From the NCBI GenBank assembly GCA_043818555.1, contig JBDRFP010000002.1, positions 1 to 64,000 of the forward strand: DNA of 64,000 bases. Reading direction: 5' to 3'. This document shows positions 1 to 7,431 of this stretch, one piece after another. Made by a program: the position numbers and the translations under genes. The stretch is from JAUYIW01 sp043818555. Lineage in GTDB: Bacteria; Patescibacteriota; Patescibacteriia; UBA9934. Below the pieces are notes generated by a model. It did no database searches. It was given only the letters and a program-made list of their open reading frames with translations, and was not told the origin of the DNA. Positions within the stretch are counted from its first letter, which is position 1. Each line of letters starts with the position of its first letter.

Positions 1-101
1 GGTAGACAGCCCCGGGGTATTGTATGCGTAACGGTCGTGCCATATTCCCTTATTCTAGCACAAAACACCACGACCCACGACCTGACCCCGAGTTTCTTGC
101 A

Positions 102-133
102 GAAAAACGACCACGCATTGGTGGTCGTTTTTC
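102..133 (-). terminator. Intrinsic terminator of tRNA-Asn
   Basis: A 13-bp inverted repeat (102-114 with 121-133) has a 6-nt loop and an A/T-rich base, so the RNA ends in a U-run on the minus strand. It lies just past the CCA of tRNA-Asn. It is nearly symmetrical and could work in both directions. Confidence 0.8.
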
Positions 134-176
134 TTTGGCTCGGGGGGTGGGATTCGAACCCACGACCCATTGGTTA

Positions 177-732
177 CACTTAGCCCACTGGTTTCCCAAT
201 GGAGTGGACTATATCATCATCCTTTCGAAATACCGATTAGGATGCAAGGCGCTTCGAGTCAATCTTTTCGACCCTACTCCGTTTCCGGATAGTCTCTGAA
301 CCTTGCCCGATGCTTATCAGGCCTTGGCTGCTGATTACCATAGTCTTTCGACCGTAGGCTTCCAGACAGTTCACCTTATTATCATTCCGATGTCTCCACC
401 GGAAGCTGCGTAATGCCAGCGTGAATCTCTCGATGACAGTTTGCGCAAATCAGTACGCATTTTCCCAATTCTTTCTCTACTCTTTTCCAAGACCTTGTAA
501 GTCCTTTTTGAGATACCCCGAACTCTTTCTTGTCAGGATTTCGATGGTGGAAATCGAGCGCGTTACTGCATTTACTATAGCCGCAGATCTGACATTTGCC
601 ACCCAAATGTTTGATTGACATTTCTCTGATCTTTTTGCGACGTTTAGCCACTGCCTTCTTCAAGTATTCAGCGCGGTCGGCATAGGTTCGTTTCTCAGTC
701 ATACCCTGTAAGTATAACCTTGAAACCGTGCC
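177..732 (-). ncRNA. Group I intron (556 nt) with an internal HNH ORF
   Basis: The intron lies inside the tRNA-Asn anticodon loop. Core elements read on the minus strand are an AATCAGCAGCCAAG segment (about 340-318; P4/P5/P6 region), a GGTTCAGAGACTATCC segment (302-285; 5' side of P7) and a GATATAGTCC segment (216-205; 3' side of P7 and J8/7). These are classic group I signatures. The intron ends in G at 177. The HNH ORF starts about 30 nt after the 5' splice site, so it sits in a peripheral loop before the catalytic core. The P1 pairing was not resolved by eye. Confidence 0.88.
382..702 (-). CDS. Intron-encoded HNH homing endonuclease
   Basis: This 106-aa protein starts with a basic helix (residues 1-35) followed by an HNH zinc-finger nuclease fold: Cx2C at CQIC, a second Cys a few residues on, the catalytic LDFHH segment, and a closing CANCHREIH. 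Small HNH proteins of this kind sit inside group I introns and drive their homing by cutting intronless alleles. The ORF lies wholly within the tRNA-Asn intron, on the same strand, upstream of the catalytic core. The likely target is an intronless tRNA-Asn gene, which is inference. Expression must come from the tRNA precursor or a cryptic promoter; no strong Shine-Dalgarno is present. Confidence 0.85.
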   Translation of the reverse strand: MTEKRTYADRAEYLKKAVAKRRKKIREMSIKHLGGKCQICGYSKCSNALDFHHRNPDKKEFGVSQKGLTRSWKRVEKELGKCVLICANCHREIHAGITQLPVETSE

Positions 733-777
733 ACAGCCAATTGCTCTGCCGCTGAGCTACCCCCGAGTATTGTTCAA

Positions 778-860
778 GGGTAGCGAAGCGGCACTATGCC
801 ACTGCCTGCCCTGTAGTGAACGACCGATCTTGTCAGACATTCTACTACAGGGAGCTACCC
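778..860. other. Three-way-junction inverted-repeat element next to tRNA-Asn
   Basis: Arms GGGTAGC (778-784) and GCTACCC (854-860) pair perfectly. Inside them, CCCTGTAGT (809-817) pairs with ACTACAGGG (844-852), and a small GC hairpin lies at about 789-806. The right arm also repeats 13 nt of the tRNA-Asn 5' end. The rest of the 771-1001 spacer holds only a possible promoter for the next gene. Function unknown. Confidence 0.45.
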
Positions 861-1001
861 CCGAAGGTTATTGCAATACTTAATTGCGATCAACACTATA
901 CACTATTTTGCAAAATTAATCAAGTCCTTGGAAGCTTCGACCAATATTGATCAAATCGCCTGTTGGACGTATAATCAAGACATAATTACTAACCCGCATT
1001 T

Positions 1002-1385
1002 ATGGAACTTTCAATAATGCTAGCGAAAATATTCGCAGTTGGTTTCCTGCTCGCAGGAGCCGGGATGCTACTTAACAAAAAGGCCTACATGGAACTATGG
1101 GCTGAGTTTGCCGGCAGTCGTGTGGCAATGTTTACAATGAAAAGCATTGCTCTTGTCGTCGGACTAATCCTGATTTCGGTCCACAACAGATGGGTCGGCG
1201 ACTGGACACTGCTGATTACGCTCATCGCGTGGGCCTCATTCCTCAAAGGCGCAGTGCAACTTGTGGCGCCGGACTGGGACCGCGAGATGATCAAAAAAAT
1301 CAACAAGCCCGGAATTATAAACCTTGGCATTGTTGCATCAATCGTAATCGGCCTTTACCTTGGCTACATGGCCTGGTTGGCTTAA
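1002..1385 (+). CDS. Small integral membrane protein, function unknown
   Basis: This 127-aa protein has four predicted membrane segments (about residues 5-24, 47-63, 69-86 and 106-126) with short polar links, one of them holding a WDREMIKKINK stretch. No catalytic motif is visible and the family is not recognised. It is a single-gene unit. A TATAAT box lies at about 971-976. The ATG at 1002 has no Shine-Dalgarno; the fourth in-frame ATG (residue 6) is an alternative start. A bidirectional terminator follows at 1437-1469, shared with the convergent toxin gene. Confidence 0.7.
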   Translation: MELSIMLAKIFAVGFLLAGAGMLLNKKAYMELWAEFAGSRVAMFTMKSIALVVGLILISVHNRWVGDWTLLITLIAWASFLKGAVQLVAPDWDREMIKKINKPGIINLGIVASIVIGLYLGYMAWLA

Positions 1386-1436
1386 GGGATGCTGAATAAC
1401 ACAGATCGTGGAGCGTGACAGATAATCACAGATCCA

Positions 1437-1469
1437 AAAACAGGGCTCGATTGAGTCCTGTTTTATTTT
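1437..1469. terminator. Bidirectional intrinsic terminator
   Basis: The inverted repeat AAACAGGGCTC / GAGTCCTGTTT has A-runs and T-runs on both sides. It can end both the + strand membrane-protein gene and the - strand toxin gene. A near-identical copy lies at 2029-2060. Confidence 0.8.
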
Positions 1470-1738
1470 CGTCGTTTGTAGTCTGCGTCTGATTTTTTCA
1501 TGAACAAATCGATTACCTCGATGATCTTGCTCTTCGTGAGCACAAAATACAAAACGCGCCATCTTCCTATTCTAATTCTGTACGCTCTTTGAGCTACATT
1601 TGAGATGTGTCGAACATTCGGGTGTGTCAAAGGATTTTCTGCGAGCTTCTCGAGTTCAGAAATAATAAGCTTCTGATCATTGCGACCGAGTTTTTTAAAG
1701 ATTCGCTCAAATCTTGTCCGAAAAATTATTTCGAACAT
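1463..1738 (-). CDS. RelE/ParE-family toxin
   Basis: This 91-aa protein has the RelE/ParE pattern: an N-terminal strand-helix (FRTRFERIFKKL), a long amphipathic helix with a KLAENP turn, then YRIRIGRWRVLYFV, the conserved RxRxGxYRxxY-like core, and a C-terminal strand-helix (IIEVIDLFMKK). Family toxins cleave mRNA at the ribosome or poison gyrase; which one applies here cannot be told. It starts 1 nt after the stop of the RHH antitoxin gene, the usual toxin-second order with translational coupling. The stop codon lies inside the shared terminator. Confidence 0.85.
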   Translation of the reverse strand: MFEIIFRTRFERIFKKLGRNDQKLIISELEKLAENPLTHPNVRHISNVAQRAYRIRIGRWRVLYFVLTKSKIIEVIDLFMKKSDADYKRRK

Positions 1739-1739
1739 A

Positions 1740-1973
1740 TTACAGGTCGTACTTCTTTTTCAGCTGTTTCATCGAGATCGTCGGCTCACCACGCGTTGCC
1801 TTGTATGCCTTAATGAACCTTTCACGATCTTCGGACTGATCGGCTACATAGTCACGCAGGGCAGCCCTAATCAACTCGCTACGGTTTTGATCTGTAGCAT
1901 GCGCAAGTTCATCAACTGCCTGAGCTAGATTCGCCGGCAGCGACAACGATAAAACATTGGTCTGGCGAGCCAT
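1740..1973 (-). CDS. CopG/RHH-type antitoxin
   Basis: This 77-aa protein starts with MARQTNVLSLSLPANLAQAV, a ribbon-helix-helix fold: a DNA-binding beta strand, then helix A (LAQAVDELAHAT) and helix B (RSELIRAALRDYV). The C-terminal tail (ISMKQLKKKYDL) is the likely toxin-binding part. It would neutralise the neighbouring RelE-like toxin and autoregulate the pair. An upstream in-frame start at 2108 would add 45 residues reading through the terminator at 2029-2060, so the internal ATG at 1973 is preferred. Confidence 0.82.
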   Translation of the reverse strand: MARQTNVLSLSLPANLAQAVDELAHATDQNRSELIRAALRDYVADQSEDRERFIKAYKATRGEPTISMKQLKKKYDL

Positions 1974-2028
1974 ATTTTGAGTATTACTTCTTATTAACTC
2001 CATCATAGCATGGCTACCCAAAATGTCA

Positions 2029-2060
2029 AAAACAGGGCTCGGGTGAGTCCTGTTTTGTTT
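2029..2060 (-). terminator. Intrinsic terminator downstream of rpoD
   Basis: The inverted repeat AAAACAGGGCTC / GAGTCCTGTTTT matches the terminator at 1437-1469 almost base for base. It can end the rpoD transcript before the toxin-antitoxin unit. Confidence 0.75.
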
Positions 2061-2125
2061 CGTAATATTCGTAATTCCGTAGATCCTGCCTGTCGGCAGG
2101 TTGTACAATTTGCAGTTTAGCGACT

Positions 2126-3301
2126 CTAGTAATCCCTCAGCTTATGAATAATCTCCTTCTCCTGAATCTTCTCCAGCGCTTTCGCTTCGATCTGACGGAT
2201 TCGCTCACGAGTAACGTCAAACTCTCGTCCGACCTCTTCAAGCGTATGGTAAACGCCGTCGTCGAGCCCGAAACGCATTTCCAAAATCTTTTTCTCACGC
2301 GGAGTCAAATCAATCATTGCTTCATGCACATACCCGCGCAACAACTCGCGCGCGGCAGCCCTGTCCGGCGAAATCGTCTTTACATCTTCGATAAAATCTT
2401 CAAGCTTTGAGTCCTCTTCATCATCGCCAACAGACGCTTCGAGCGACACTGTTTCCTGCGAAATCTTCTGAATGTGGCGTACCTTGTGAACCGGCAAATC
2501 AAGCTCGCTCGACATTTCTTCCGGCAAAGGCTCGCGTCCCAAATCCTGGATAAGTCGACGCTGAACTTGCTTAAACTTATTGATGGTCTCAACCATGTGT
2601 ACCGGAATGCGAATCGTGCGGGACTGATCAGCCAGCGCGCGCGTGATCGCCTGTCGAAGCCACCACGTCGCATATGTTGAAAACTTATACCCCTTACGAT
2701 ATTCAAACTTTTTTACTGCCCTAAACAGGCCAACATTTCCTTCCTGAATCAAATCGAGCAAAGATAGTTGGCGTCCTACGAACTTTTTGGCAATCGAAAC
2801 AACAAGCCTCAGGTTGGCCTCGATCAAACGGCGCTCCGCTTCTTTATCGTTTCGCTCTTTACGCTTGGCAAGCGCCACTTCCTCCTCGGCCGTGAGCAAA
2901 GGGATCTTTCCGATTTCCCGCAAATACATCTGGATCGAGTCTTGCGTAATTTCGCCAAGGTCAACCTTTGAATCAAACTTCACTCTTATTTTATCGTACA
3001 CTCCTTCCAAAGACTTGTCGTGCCCCAGGAAACCCTCTTTCATCTCAATCAGATGTATCCCATTTTCTTCCAGGCCATCCAGAAAACTTTCAAGCAATCC
3101 CAAATGGTCTTCCACATCGCCAAAAACAAACAGTACTTCATTTTCAGTCACAAACCCGCGCGTAATCCCGCGGTCAATCATTTTTTGCAGCCTTTCCTCC
3201 TCCGGCGGTGTCGAGCGCTTGTACCTTTCAATAATAACCTTTTGCTGTTTTGGGCGCCTGCTGTGTCCCCGTGTGTTGGCTGAAGTTTTATTGGTTGCCA
3301 T
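2126..3301 (-). CDS. rpoD: Primary RNA polymerase sigma factor (sigma-70)
   Basis: This 391-aa protein has the main sigma-70 regions in order: a reduced region 1.1 ([12 protein letters not shown]), region 1.2 ([20 protein letters not shown]), region 2 ([45 protein letters not shown]), region 3, and region 4 ([35 protein letters not shown]). It directs core polymerase to -35/-10 promoters. Region 2.4 and 4.2 residues look intact, which agrees with the TTGACA/TATAAT-like promoters seen here. It follows dnaG by about 60 bp, a remnant of the common dnaG-rpoD operon. It is shorter than the E. coli protein because region 1.1 and the non-conserved insert are small. Confidence 0.97.
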   Translation of the reverse strand: MATNKTSANTRGHSRRPKQQKVIIERYKRSTPPEEERLQKMIDRGITRGFVTENEVLFVFGDVEDHLGLLESFLDGLEENGIHLIEMKEGFLGHDKSLEGVYDKIRVKFDSKVDLGEITQDSIQMYLREIGKIPLLTAEEEVALAKRKERNDKEAERRLIEANLRLVVSIAKKFVGRQLSLLDLIQEGNVGLFRAVKKFEYRKGYKFSTYATWWLRQAITRALADQSRTIRIPVHMVETINKFKQVQRRLIQDLGREPLPEEMSSELDLPVHKVRHIQKISQETVSLEASVGDDEEDSKLEDFIEDVKTISPDRAAARELLRGYVHEAMIDLTPREKKILEMRFGLDDGVYHTLEEVGREFDVTRERIRQIEAKALEKIQEKEIIHKLRDY

Positions 3302-3364
3302 AAATCAAATATCAAAACTTGATCGGGATGCTAACTCCAGATCAAAATCTGTCTCTTGATACAC

Positions 3365-5194
3365 TCAGAGCAATTTTGAGTATTCATTAATAAGAGCATT
3401 GAGCCGCTCTTTGTCGCCTGAAAGTTCAGTCTGACGAATAGCTGCTTCCAGGCGTTTACGCTTAGCGTCATCGGACGCTGCGCTTAATATGCTTATGTGC
3501 CGGTTGAGTTCTTCACGCACTTGGTCGCGGTCTAATGTTTGAAGCACGTATTCAAGACTGATGGCCTTTTCGGTAACGGTTCGAGCTTCCTCATGCCGTC
3601 CCTCTGAGGTCAGTCTGTCGTGCAGACGCGAAAATATATTCCTTTGCGTAGAACCAACGGAATTGTCGTTAGTATAGATTAGGTTCAATGTTTTGTAAAT
3701 ACCTGCCCAGCTTTCCGGGATTTGGTTTTCGTTGATTCTTGAGAGGATGTCATTTGCCAAACCTATGTCTGAAGCTGCCAAAGACACCAAAAAAGCCGCT
3801 GCTTGTTCGATTTTTGACGGTCGCAGCACTTTTTTTGCCGACCCCTGAGTGCCTACTATTTGACCGGATATGTTATCCACAGGCCTAATTTGCGGGTTTA
3901 ATTTTAATGTGCTTGTTACCATTTCTCGCAATACTCCAATGTCCACATGAATCACATCGCCAAGACGCTGAAGCCAATGCTCGCGATCGATTGGATCGTG
4001 TAGCCGAGCCACCTCATTGATCAAAAAATGCGCCAGCCCGCGCTTGCCTTCAACCCGCGCAGTGTCAAATTTCTTCATTGACTCGGTGAAATAATAATCC
4101 ATCAAATGTTTTGGCCGCAATACTAACTCGCGCCAAGCGTCAGGGCTTTTCTGAACCACATCATCCGGGTCCTTACCGACTTCATCAGGGATTGCCACCA
4201 CGCCGATGTCAAAATCCATACCTTGCGCCAGATGAATCCCCCTCTGAGCCGCGGCAAATCCGGCTGCGTCAGAATCGAATGAAAATAGTAAATTCGATGA
4301 AAGTTTTTTGAGCTGGCGAAGCTGTGATTCGGTAAGCGCCGTGCCAGAACTGGCAACAACATTCTCGATCCCGGCCTTGTGCGAAGCTACTACATCAAGA
4401 TTTCCTTCGACGATAATTACTGACTTTTCTTTTCTAATGGCCGGCTTTGCAAGATGAAGGCCGTAGAGAACATCGCTTTTATGATAAATCAAAGTCTCGG
4501 GTGAGTTTAAATACTTCGGACCCTTTTTACCATCGTCATCGCCAAGAAGTCGCGCAGTAAAGCCAACAATTCGCCCGGCAGAGTCGGACAGTGGAATCAT
4601 CAGACGACTTCGAAACTTGTCAATCACGCCTTGGCCTGAGCTTTTTCGCTTCACCAGCCCGGCATCGATAAGCCTTTTCTCATCAAACCCTTTATTTTTC
4701 AAAAAAGTCGCAAGCGCTTCCCACCTGTCCGGCGCATAGCCAAGTTGAAATTTTCGAGCTAATACTTCGTCGATCCCGCGATCCTTAATGTAGTTACGCG
4801 CAATTTGGCCGTCGTTATGCTGATGCAGCAAGGTTTCATAAAACCTCCCCGCCAGCGTGTGAAGGTCAAGCAAATACTGTTGTTCGTTCGACTTTGGGTC
4901 AGGACGATACTCAGGAATTTCCACTCCGGCCTTTGTCCCCAAGTGCCGCAAGGCCTCTGGAAAGCTCATGCCCTCAATGTCCATTACAAATGCAATCAAA
5001 TCGCCACCCTTGTCGCAACCAAAACAATGCCAGATTTGTTTTTCCCGACTTACATGCAGAGAAGGCGTCTTTTCATTATGAAAAGGACAACACGCCTTAA
5101 AACTCCCGCTGCCAGCAGGTTTGAGCGGCAAGTACTCCTGAACAACCTCAACAACGTCTAGCCGCTGTTTGATTTCGTCTTTAGGCTCTAACAT
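3365..5194 (-). CDS. dnaG: DNA primase
   Basis: This 609-aa protein makes the RNA primers for replication. The N-terminal CHC2 zinc finger is complete (C36, H39, C57, C60). The catalytic domain with its TOPRIM fold follows (VIIVEGNLDVVAS, then FSFDSDAAG, with the acidic Glu and Asp-x-Asp metal ligands). The C-terminal 150 residues are helical and diverged, as expected for the DnaB-binding domain. The ATG at 5194 starts the conserved MLEPKDEIKQRLDVVEVV helix. It lies upstream of rpoD on the same strand. About 140 bp of repeat-type spacer separates it from the antiporter operon. Confidence 0.97.
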   Translation of the reverse strand: MLEPKDEIKQRLDVVEVVQEYLPLKPAGSGSFKACCPFHNEKTPSLHVSREKQIWHCFGCDKGGDLIAFVMDIEGMSFPEALRHLGTKAGVEIPEYRPDPKSNEQQYLLDLHTLAGRFYETLLHQHNDGQIARNYIKDRGIDEVLARKFQLGYAPDRWEALATFLKNKGFDEKRLIDAGLVKRKSSGQGVIDKFRSRLMIPLSDSAGRIVGFTARLLGDDDGKKGPKYLNSPETLIYHKSDVLYGLHLAKPAIRKEKSVIIVEGNLDVVASHKAGIENVVASSGTALTESQLRQLKKLSSNLLFSFDSDAAGFAAAQRGIHLAQGMDFDIGVVAIPDEVGKDPDDVVQKSPDAWRELVLRPKHLMDYYFTESMKKFDTARVEGKRGLAHFLINEVARLHDPIDREHWLQRLGDVIHVDIGVLREMVTSTLKLNPQIRPVDNISGQIVGTQGSAKKVLRPSKIEQAAAFLVSLAASDIGLANDILSRINENQIPESWAGIYKTLNLIYTNDNSVGSTQRNIFSRLHDRLTSEGRHEEARTVTEKAISLEYVLQTLDRDQVREELNRHISILSAASDDAKRKRLEAAIRQTELSGDKERLNALINEYSKLL

Positions 5195-5235
5195 GAGTGT
5201 AGCTTACACTTTCGAGAGGCGTGATGCAATAGCGC

Positions 5236-5330
5236 ATAAATAACCAATAGCCAAAAAACCAATCCCCAATGAATTCCAAATAACCAATCTCCAATTGGTC
5301 ACCGGGTACTTGTGGATTGGCAATTACGGG
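5236..5330. repeat. Dispersed intergenic repeat, CCAATTGG family (copy 1)
   Basis: The spacer is built of overlapping words such as AACCAATCTCCAATTGGTC and GGGTACTTGTG, with inverted partners. Similar blocks lie at 45575-45655 and 58502-58622. Confidence 0.7.
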
Positions 5331-5332
5331 GA

Positions 5333-6304
5333 CTACCCTCTCATAACCGCATAAACAATGTAGGCGGCGTACAAAATCAAAAATATAACACTTTCAGTTT
5401 TATAAATTGACCTCATGCCGTCACGGCTGTCGCTTCTGATGAATATTGCGGCGAGTAATAGAAGCATTGCCCCAAGTGAGACTAGCGCGTCAACAATGTT
5501 GACGCTCAAAACAGCGATTGGCGTAATTACTGCAGTCGCTCCAAGAATCAAAAGAATGTTGAACACGACAGATCCGATTATATTTCCAACAGCGATGTCG
5601 GTTTCGCCTTTGCGCGCAGCAACAACGGCTGTAACAAGTTCGGGCAAAGATGTGCCAAGCGCCACAATTGTAACAGCGATTAAGGTTTCGGAAACTCCAA
5701 AGCCAAGAGCCAGCCCGCTCGCTCCAGAAACAGTAAGCTGACCGCCGATCAGTAGTCCGCCAATGCCAAAAATGCTGAGACCCGTTGCGGCCAGAAACGA
5801 TCGCTTGGCTTTTTCAACTTTTGCTCCGGAAACATCTTTTGATGACAGAAAAAGGTAATAAATGAAAATGCTAAAAAACGCGATCAGAACAAGCCCGTCA
5901 ATGCGCGAAATCATACCGGCCGGAGCACCTTCAAGCACAGTGTCGAGCATTAAAAGCACAAGCACAACACCGGAGAGGATCATGAACGGCACCTCTTTGA
6001 TTACTGTGCGGCTTTGAATCGGAATAGTTGCGACCATCCCGGCCGCGCCAAGGATTAACAAAATATTTGCAATGTTGCTACCATTCACATTGCCGAGCGC
6101 GATTTCAGTGTGTCCTCCGATGGCAGAAAATATATTTACAGCAAGTTCAGGCGCCGATGTCCCAAAGGCCACAACTGTAAGCCCGATCACCAAGCTCGAA
6201 ACTTTTAGCCGCTTGGCAATGTCACTTGCGCCGTCAACTAAATAATCAGCTCCCTTAATTACGAGCGCTATGCCGCCAATAAATATTACAAAATCGATCA
6301 GCAT
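5333..6304 (-). CDS. Na+/Ca2+ (CaCA-family) antiporter
   Basis: This 323-aa membrane protein has about ten predicted segments and both inverted alpha repeats of the CaCA family. The first reads GTSAPELAVNIFSA..LGNVNGSNIANILLILG (about residues 48-86); the second reads GTSLPELVTAVVAA..VGNIIGSVVFNILLILG (about 216-254). The Glu of each PEL motif forms the ion site. It probably exports Ca2+ in exchange for Na+ or H+, like YrbG. It overlaps the upstream membrane-protein gene by 7 nt, so the two are probably co-transcribed and translationally coupled. Exact ion specificity is not visible. Confidence 0.92.
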   Translation of the reverse strand: MLIDFVIFIGGIALVIKGADYLVDGASDIAKRLKVSSLVIGLTVVAFGTSAPELAVNIFSAIGGHTEIALGNVNGSNIANILLILGAAGMVATIPIQSRTVIKEVPFMILSGVVLVLLMLDTVLEGAPAGMISRIDGLVLIAFFSIFIYYLFLSSKDVSGAKVEKAKRSFLAATGLSIFGIGGLLIGGQLTVSGASGLALGFGVSETLIAVTIVALGTSLPELVTAVVAARKGETDIAVGNIIGSVVFNILLILGATAVITPIAVLSVNIVDALVSLGAMLLLLAAIFIRSDSRDGMRSIYKTESVIFLILYAAYIVYAVMRG

Positions 6305-7233
6305 ACTTCTCTGTTCACGCTCTCACAAATCACACTGACTGCAATAGCAACTACTGCAATTCCAACAATCGCCACAACGCCTCTTAGCATTACTTCATCG
6401 GCACCCCTTGAGATCACTCCGGCACAGGTGACGCACAAAGGCAGCATCCAGGTGGCAAATAAAACTGCGCTAAGCGTATGTAGGGCGTGCAGGTGAAGTC
6501 TTCCTACTCTGCGGATTTTGCCCTCGCTGCCAATCAGTCTACTTAAAATAGGGCCTGTCAGAATTGCTCCGATTAAAATCACAACTCCTAGAGACGCCTG
6601 TTCTAAATAAAACTTTGTTCCGACCACAAGGTAGTCATTCAACACCCATAAGGCAAGTACATCGAGCGCGACCATTACCCAGATAACTTTGCTCATTGTG
6701 CCAAAAAGAATGTACGCGCCAGACCTGCATCCAGGGCTTCTGCGTGTGCGTAAATACAATATTGCGGCAACAAGCGCAGAGCCAAGAGTGAACACTCTCA
6801 AGATCGTATGCAAAATTTCATACGAGTTCACTTCACCGTAAACGGTGGTAGTTGAAGTGCCAATAAAAATAATCGTGCAAATAATCGCAACAGTATAAAA
6901 CCACTCGTTTCGCAATTGGAAGCTTTTCGACTTTGTGCCGCGGATAAAAAACCCGGTTAGCCACAAGATCAGCAGGAAAAATAAAGTCAAGAACACCCGC
7001 AGGTTGGCATCTGCCACGAACTGGTACATAAGACTTCCAATAAGCGGCAATGAGCCAATTAAAAATACGGGCAGCATCCACCCGCTTATCTTATGCAAAT
7101 CTCCGCGCTGGTTATCTGATCGCCTTAACCCCATGTGAAATGAAATCCAGCCCCAAATAACAGCGGCTCCTGAAAAAATCAAACCAATGTCTTCGGCAAA
7201 ATTTACTAAAAATGAAAACTGGAGACACGACAT
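6298..7233 (-). CDS. Polytopic membrane protein, function unknown
   Basis: This 311-aa protein has eight or nine predicted membrane segments. Polar points inside the membrane region include FHMGLRR near residue 33, HKISGWMLP, and LHLHALHTLSA near residue 245, so several histidines lie close to the membrane. These could bind heme or metal, as in DUF420/DUF4405-like proteins, but I cannot assign a family. Its stop overlaps the start of the CaCA antiporter by 7 nt, which points to joint expression. No Shine-Dalgarno is seen before the ATG at 7233. Confidence 0.7.
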   Translation of the reverse strand: MSCLQFSFLVNFAEDIGLIFSGAAVIWGWISFHMGLRRSDNQRGDLHKISGWMLPVFLIGSLPLIGSLMYQFVADANLRVFLTLFFLLILWLTGFFIRGTKSKSFQLRNEWFYTVAIICTIIFIGTSTTTVYGEVNSYEILHTILRVFTLGSALVAAILYLRTRRSPGCRSGAYILFGTMSKVIWVMVALDVLALWVLNDYLVVGTKFYLEQASLGVVILIGAILTGPILSRLIGSEGKIRRVGRLHLHALHTLSAVLFATWMLPLCVTCAGVISRGADEVMLRGVVAIVGIAVVAIAVSVICESVNREVC

Positions 7234-7244
7234 AGTACGATTTT

Positions 7245-7412
7245 TTACCTTGCACGCTCAAACAAAAACATCACAGCCCCTACAATCAGAAGGATTTGCG
7301 ATGTAATCCATAAGTTTAACCCGTATGTGGCAAACGATGTCAGAGAAACCAAAATTCCAATTCCCGACAACGCCAGTATGACCGAGGTCAATTGAATGCG
7401 CATAAATTTCAT
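7245..7412 (-). CDS. Two-segment small membrane protein
   Basis: This 55-aa protein starts MKFMRIQLTS and has two hydrophobic segments (about residues 8-28 and 32-50) ending FERAR. The start at 7412 is chosen because a TATAAT box on the minus strand (7424-7419) lies 6 nt upstream of this ATG. That is the -10-only leaderless pattern seen at many genes here and makes a longer TTG start unlikely. It lies upstream of the membrane protein at 6298-7233. Function unknown. Confidence 0.6.
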   Translation of the reverse strand: MKFMRIQLTSVILALSGIGILVSLTSFATYGLNLWITSQILLIVGAVMFLFERAR

Positions 7413-7431
7413 GCGTAAATTATACCACAAT

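Larger units (their letters stand above)
136..766 (-). tRNA. tRNA-Asn(GUU) interrupted by a group I intron
   Basis: The 5' exon is 766-733 and the 3' exon is 176-139, with an encoded CCA at 138-136. Joining them gives a 7-bp acceptor stem (TCGGGGG with CCCCCGA), a D arm, and an anticodon stem ATTGG/CCAAT closing the loop CTGTTAA. The anticodon is therefore GUU and the discriminator is G, as in bacterial tRNA-Asn. The T arm has the usual GGTTCGAATCC. The intron (732-177) splits the anticodon between positions 35 and 36: the 5' exon ends in U and the intron ends in G, the group I rule. A terminator follows at 102-133. The reconstruction is exact, so confidence in the tRNA is high. Splicing itself is inferred. 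Confidence 0.93.

Noticed and set aside
24..299. A 91-aa + strand open frame
   Set aside because: It reads across tRNA-Asn, its terminator and the intron in antisense. The translation has no coherent pattern.
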